NCBI RefSeq assembly: GCF_023115355.1
Contig: NZ_CP096020.1
Span: 1-64,000 of the forward strand
Length of the DNA stretch: 64,000 nucleotides
Reading direction: 5' to 3'
From: Halocatena salina
GTDB lineage: Archaea > Halobacteriota > Halobacteria > Halobacteriales > Haloarculaceae
Shown here: positions 62,189 to 64,000 of the stretch, one piece after another
How the letters are laid out: every line of letters begins with the position of its first letter
How positions within the stretch are numbered: position 1 is the stretch's first letter
Translations under genes and position numbers: made by a program
The notes under the pieces: model-generated
Seen by the model: only the letters and a program-made list of their open reading frames with translations
Told to the model about the DNA's origin: nothing
Database searches by the model: none

Positions 62189-63259
62189 TCAGTCGGTAGC
62201 GTCTTCGTCCTCTTCGATCGGTTCGCTGTCCCAGTACGGGCTGGTAGAGCGAGCACGGAAACAACGGACGGACGATTCCTCCACGGGGACGGGTTGTGGA
62301 TCAGTCGTCCGACAGTGCTCGCGGGCCTCCGGACAGCGGGTGTGAAACCGGCAACCGCTAGGTGGATTTACTGGATCCGGAACGTCGATCTTTCGCATCG
62401 GTAGCTCCTGTGGTGCCGTGTCGACTGCCGCGAGATCCGGTGTCGCCCAGCGCAACACTGAAGTGTATGGGTGCTGTGGATCCTCGATGAGTTGTTTTGC
62501 TGGCCCAACTTCTGTAAGCTCTCCGAGATACATCACACCAATCTTTCCATCACCGTGCTGTGTGAAATATCTGGCGTTCGAAAGATCGTGAGAGATGAAA
62601 ATGTACGACGTATCGAACACGGCTTGCAGTTCGAGCATGAGATCCATCATCTCGACGCGTAACGACACATCAAGCGCACTGATGGCTTCGTCGGCGAGGA
62701 TGACGTCGGGATTCATCAACAACGCACGGCTGAGGACGACGCGTTGTTGCTCCCCGCCCGACAGCTGATGTGGGTACCGATCGGCGAAATCCTGTGCTGG
62801 ACTCATCCCCACTCGTTCGAGCAGCGAATAGATGCGTTCTCGGCGCTCACTCGTCTCCAATTCCGGATTGACCTGTCGGAGTGGTTCGGAGAGGATCGAG
62901 AGGATCCGTCGGTTGGGGTTCAAGGAGCTGCCCGGGTCCTGATGAATGATCTGCAACGATTGGCGGATCTCCTGCCACGACAGATCGGCATCGCTCTTTC
63001 CATCTCGGATCGACCAGATGTCGTGACCGCGGTACGTGACATGGCCCGCAGTCGGACGCTGGAGACCGATGGCGGTTTTTCCGAGCGTGGTTTTTCCACA
63101 GCCGCTTTCACCGACCAGAGAGACGACATCGTTTTCCTCGATAGAGAGCGACACGCCATCGACCGCCCGTACGACCTCCGACTCGTCCGTCAACAGTCCG
63201 GATTCGTTCTCGAAATGGACTGCAACGTCTTCGAGACGTAATAGGGGATCGGTGCTCAT
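62189..63259 (-). CDS. Peptide-type ABC transporter, ATP-binding protein (DppF-like)
   Basis: 356 residues from the ATG at 63259, whose ATGA overlaps the stop of the upstream ATPase gene; an ATG at 63265 is less likely. Walker A GESGCGKTTLGK, signature LSGGEQQRVVLSRAL, Walker B PDVILADEAISALD and the C-terminal CRFHTRCPEAREHC are intact. An insertion around the first strands (FENESGLLTDESEVV) and the DEAISALD variant are minor oddities. Works with the truncated gene upstream. Confidence 0.9.
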   Translation of the reverse strand: MSTDPLLRLEDVAVHFENESGLLTDESEVVRAVDGVSLSIEENDVVSLVGESGCGKTTLGKTAIGLQRPTAGHVTYRGHDIWSIRDGKSDADLSWQEIRQSLQIIHQDPGSSLNPNRRILSILSEPLRQVNPELETSERRERIYSLLERVGMSPAQDFADRYPHQLSGGEQQRVVLSRALLMNPDVILADEAISALDVSLRVEMMDLMLELQAVFDTSYIFISHDLSNARYFTQHGDGKIGVMYLGELTEVGPAKQLIEDPQHPYTSVLRWATPDLAAVDTAPQELPMRKIDVPDPVNPPSGCRFHTRCPEAREHCRTTDPQPVPVEESSVRCFRARSTSPYWDSEPIEEDEDATD

Positions 63260-64000
63260 CGCCACTCACCATCGTTTGCCCCCTCTTCCGCGTAGTTCAA
63301 TGGGATCTCCGTCCGGGCATTTTCCCAGTGGAAACACGCGGCTGTGTGTCCGGATGCGACTGAATCCATAGGGGGATGGTTCGTTCGACACTCCTCGGTA
63401 TCGAGTGGACAGCGCGGGTGGTACGAACAGCCCGACGGCACGTTGATCGGGGCCGGACTCTTGCCTTTGACCGGTCGCATCTCCGCAAGAGGGGCATTGA
63501 GGTTCGGTGTCGCGTTCAACAGCGCTCGTGTATAGGGATGGGCAGGAGCGTCGATCATTTCACTGGCCGGCCCGAGTTCGACGAGTTCGAAGGCGTACAT
63601 CACCGCGAGCCGATCGGCCAGCGACGCGACCAATGGGAGATCGTGAGTGATAAACACCATCGTCAGATCGTATTTCTCCCGTAACTCTCGCAATAACAAC
63701 AGGATAGACTGTTGCATCAACAGGTCAAGCGCTGCAGTCGGCTCGTCCATCACCAACACGTCCGGTTCGAGCACAAGACTCAACGCGATGAGCGTTCGCT
63801 GTTGCATCCCCCCCGACAGCTGGTGGGGATAGGAGCCGAGTATGCGGCTTGGCTCCAGATACAGGTCTTCGAGCAACTCATGTGCCCGGTCGAGTCCCGT
63901 CTCGACGACCGCATCGTGTGCTTCTAGCGTCTCGATGAAGTGCTCTTTGATCCGCATCGTCGGATTGAACGAACTCATTGCCCCCTGGAACACCATCGAT
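63256..64000 (-). CDS. Peptide-type ABC transporter, ATP-binding protein (DppD-like), 5' end cut by window
   Basis: The C-terminal 247 or so residues are visible. The frame is open to the window edge and starts just before the Q-loop MVFQGAMSSFNP, so Walker A lies outside. Signature LSGGMQQRTLIALSL, Walker B PDVLVMDEPTAALD, H-loop FITHDLPLVA and the CSYHPRCPLDTEEC region are present. Permease and binding-protein genes probably follow beyond 64000. Confidence 0.9.
   Translation of the reverse strand, partial: SMVFQGAMSSFNPTMRIKEHFIETLEAHDAVVETGLDRAHELLEDLYLEPSRILGSYPHQLSGGMQQRTLIALSLVLEPDVLVMDEPTAALDLLMQQSILLLLRELREKYDLTMVFITHDLPLVASLADRLAVMYAFELVELGPASEMIDAPAHPYTRALLNATPNLNAPLAEMRPVKGKSPAPINVPSGCSYHPRCPLDTEECRTNHPPMDSVASGHTAACFHWENARTEIPLNYAEEGANDGEWR

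Noticed and set aside
1-64000. tRNA, rRNA or riboswitch genes
   Set aside because: I looked for T-arm and acceptor patterns in the intergenic gaps by eye and found none that folds convincingly; tRNAscan-SE and Infernal would be decisive.

Overview
The window looks like chromosomal DNA of a haloarchaeon (class Halobacteria). The encoded proteins are acidic, twin-arginine signals and a PGF-CTERM-type anchor are present, TATA-like boxes lie about 25 nt upstream of many starts (leaderless transcription), and the gene set is archaeal: DNA polymerase D small subunit, Orc1/Cdc6, split methylmalonyl-CoA mutase, haloarchaeal CHAT protease, FilR1-like regulator. By eye G+C is only a little over 50 %, low for the group. 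I found no rRNA, tRNA or CRISPR array.

Layout. 1-1.94 kb: a ParA-type ATPase and a small acidic protein, bracketed by arrays of ACNGT pentamers at a strict 9-bp pitch, a likely partition cassette with its centromere. 1.96-10.2 kb: a MOSC pseudogene, a PLP dehydratase, a creatininase-family protein, a PGF-CTERM surface protein, DNA polymerase D small subunit, an MFS transporter and a CPBP protease. 10.3-19.7 kb: a CopA-type copper ATPase, a Tat-secreted protein facing a FilR1-like regulator, an S9 peptidase, a DUF457 protein, a tandem nitroreductase (SagB-like) protein and a coiled-coil protein. 20-25 kb is AT-richer: a threonine-repeat surface protein, a 42-residue membrane peptide facing a CHAT protease, a PRC-barrel protein, a TetR remnant and a DUF1328 protein.

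25.6-29.8 kb holds a predicted replication origin between mcmA1 and orc1. Inverted 22-bp elements with a G-string flank an AT-rich core that has 13-14 bp tandem repeats and 17 CTAG tetranucleotides in 290 bp. 30-39.9 kb: a processive glycosyltransferase, a PhoX phosphatase, an RDD protein, a Na+/solute symporter with an overlapping 48-residue partner, and a fatty acyl-CoA synthetase. 40-46.4 kb: a complete five-gene peptide-type ABC transporter operon. 46.6-53.3 kb: a nitroreductase, a beta-CASP nuclease, a ParB-domain protein, a lipase-maturation-factor-like protein, a winged-helix regulator and an FNT channel. 53.4-64 kb: a decayed IS1341-type tnpB with a run of hairpins, an RNA ligase divergent from its PIN-domain partner, a PhoD phosphatase, an ABC exporter, and an IclR / Gfo-Idh / peptide-type ABC cluster that runs off the window end.

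Common threads: replication and segregation functions (ParA cassette, PolD small subunit, origin plus Orc1, a ParB-domain protein), nutrient scavenging (two Tat-exported phosphatases, two peptide-type ABC systems, SSS/acyl-CoA synthetase), and one possible defence or cell-fate locus (CHAT plus micropeptide). All functions are read from motifs and family resemblance; no database search was run.
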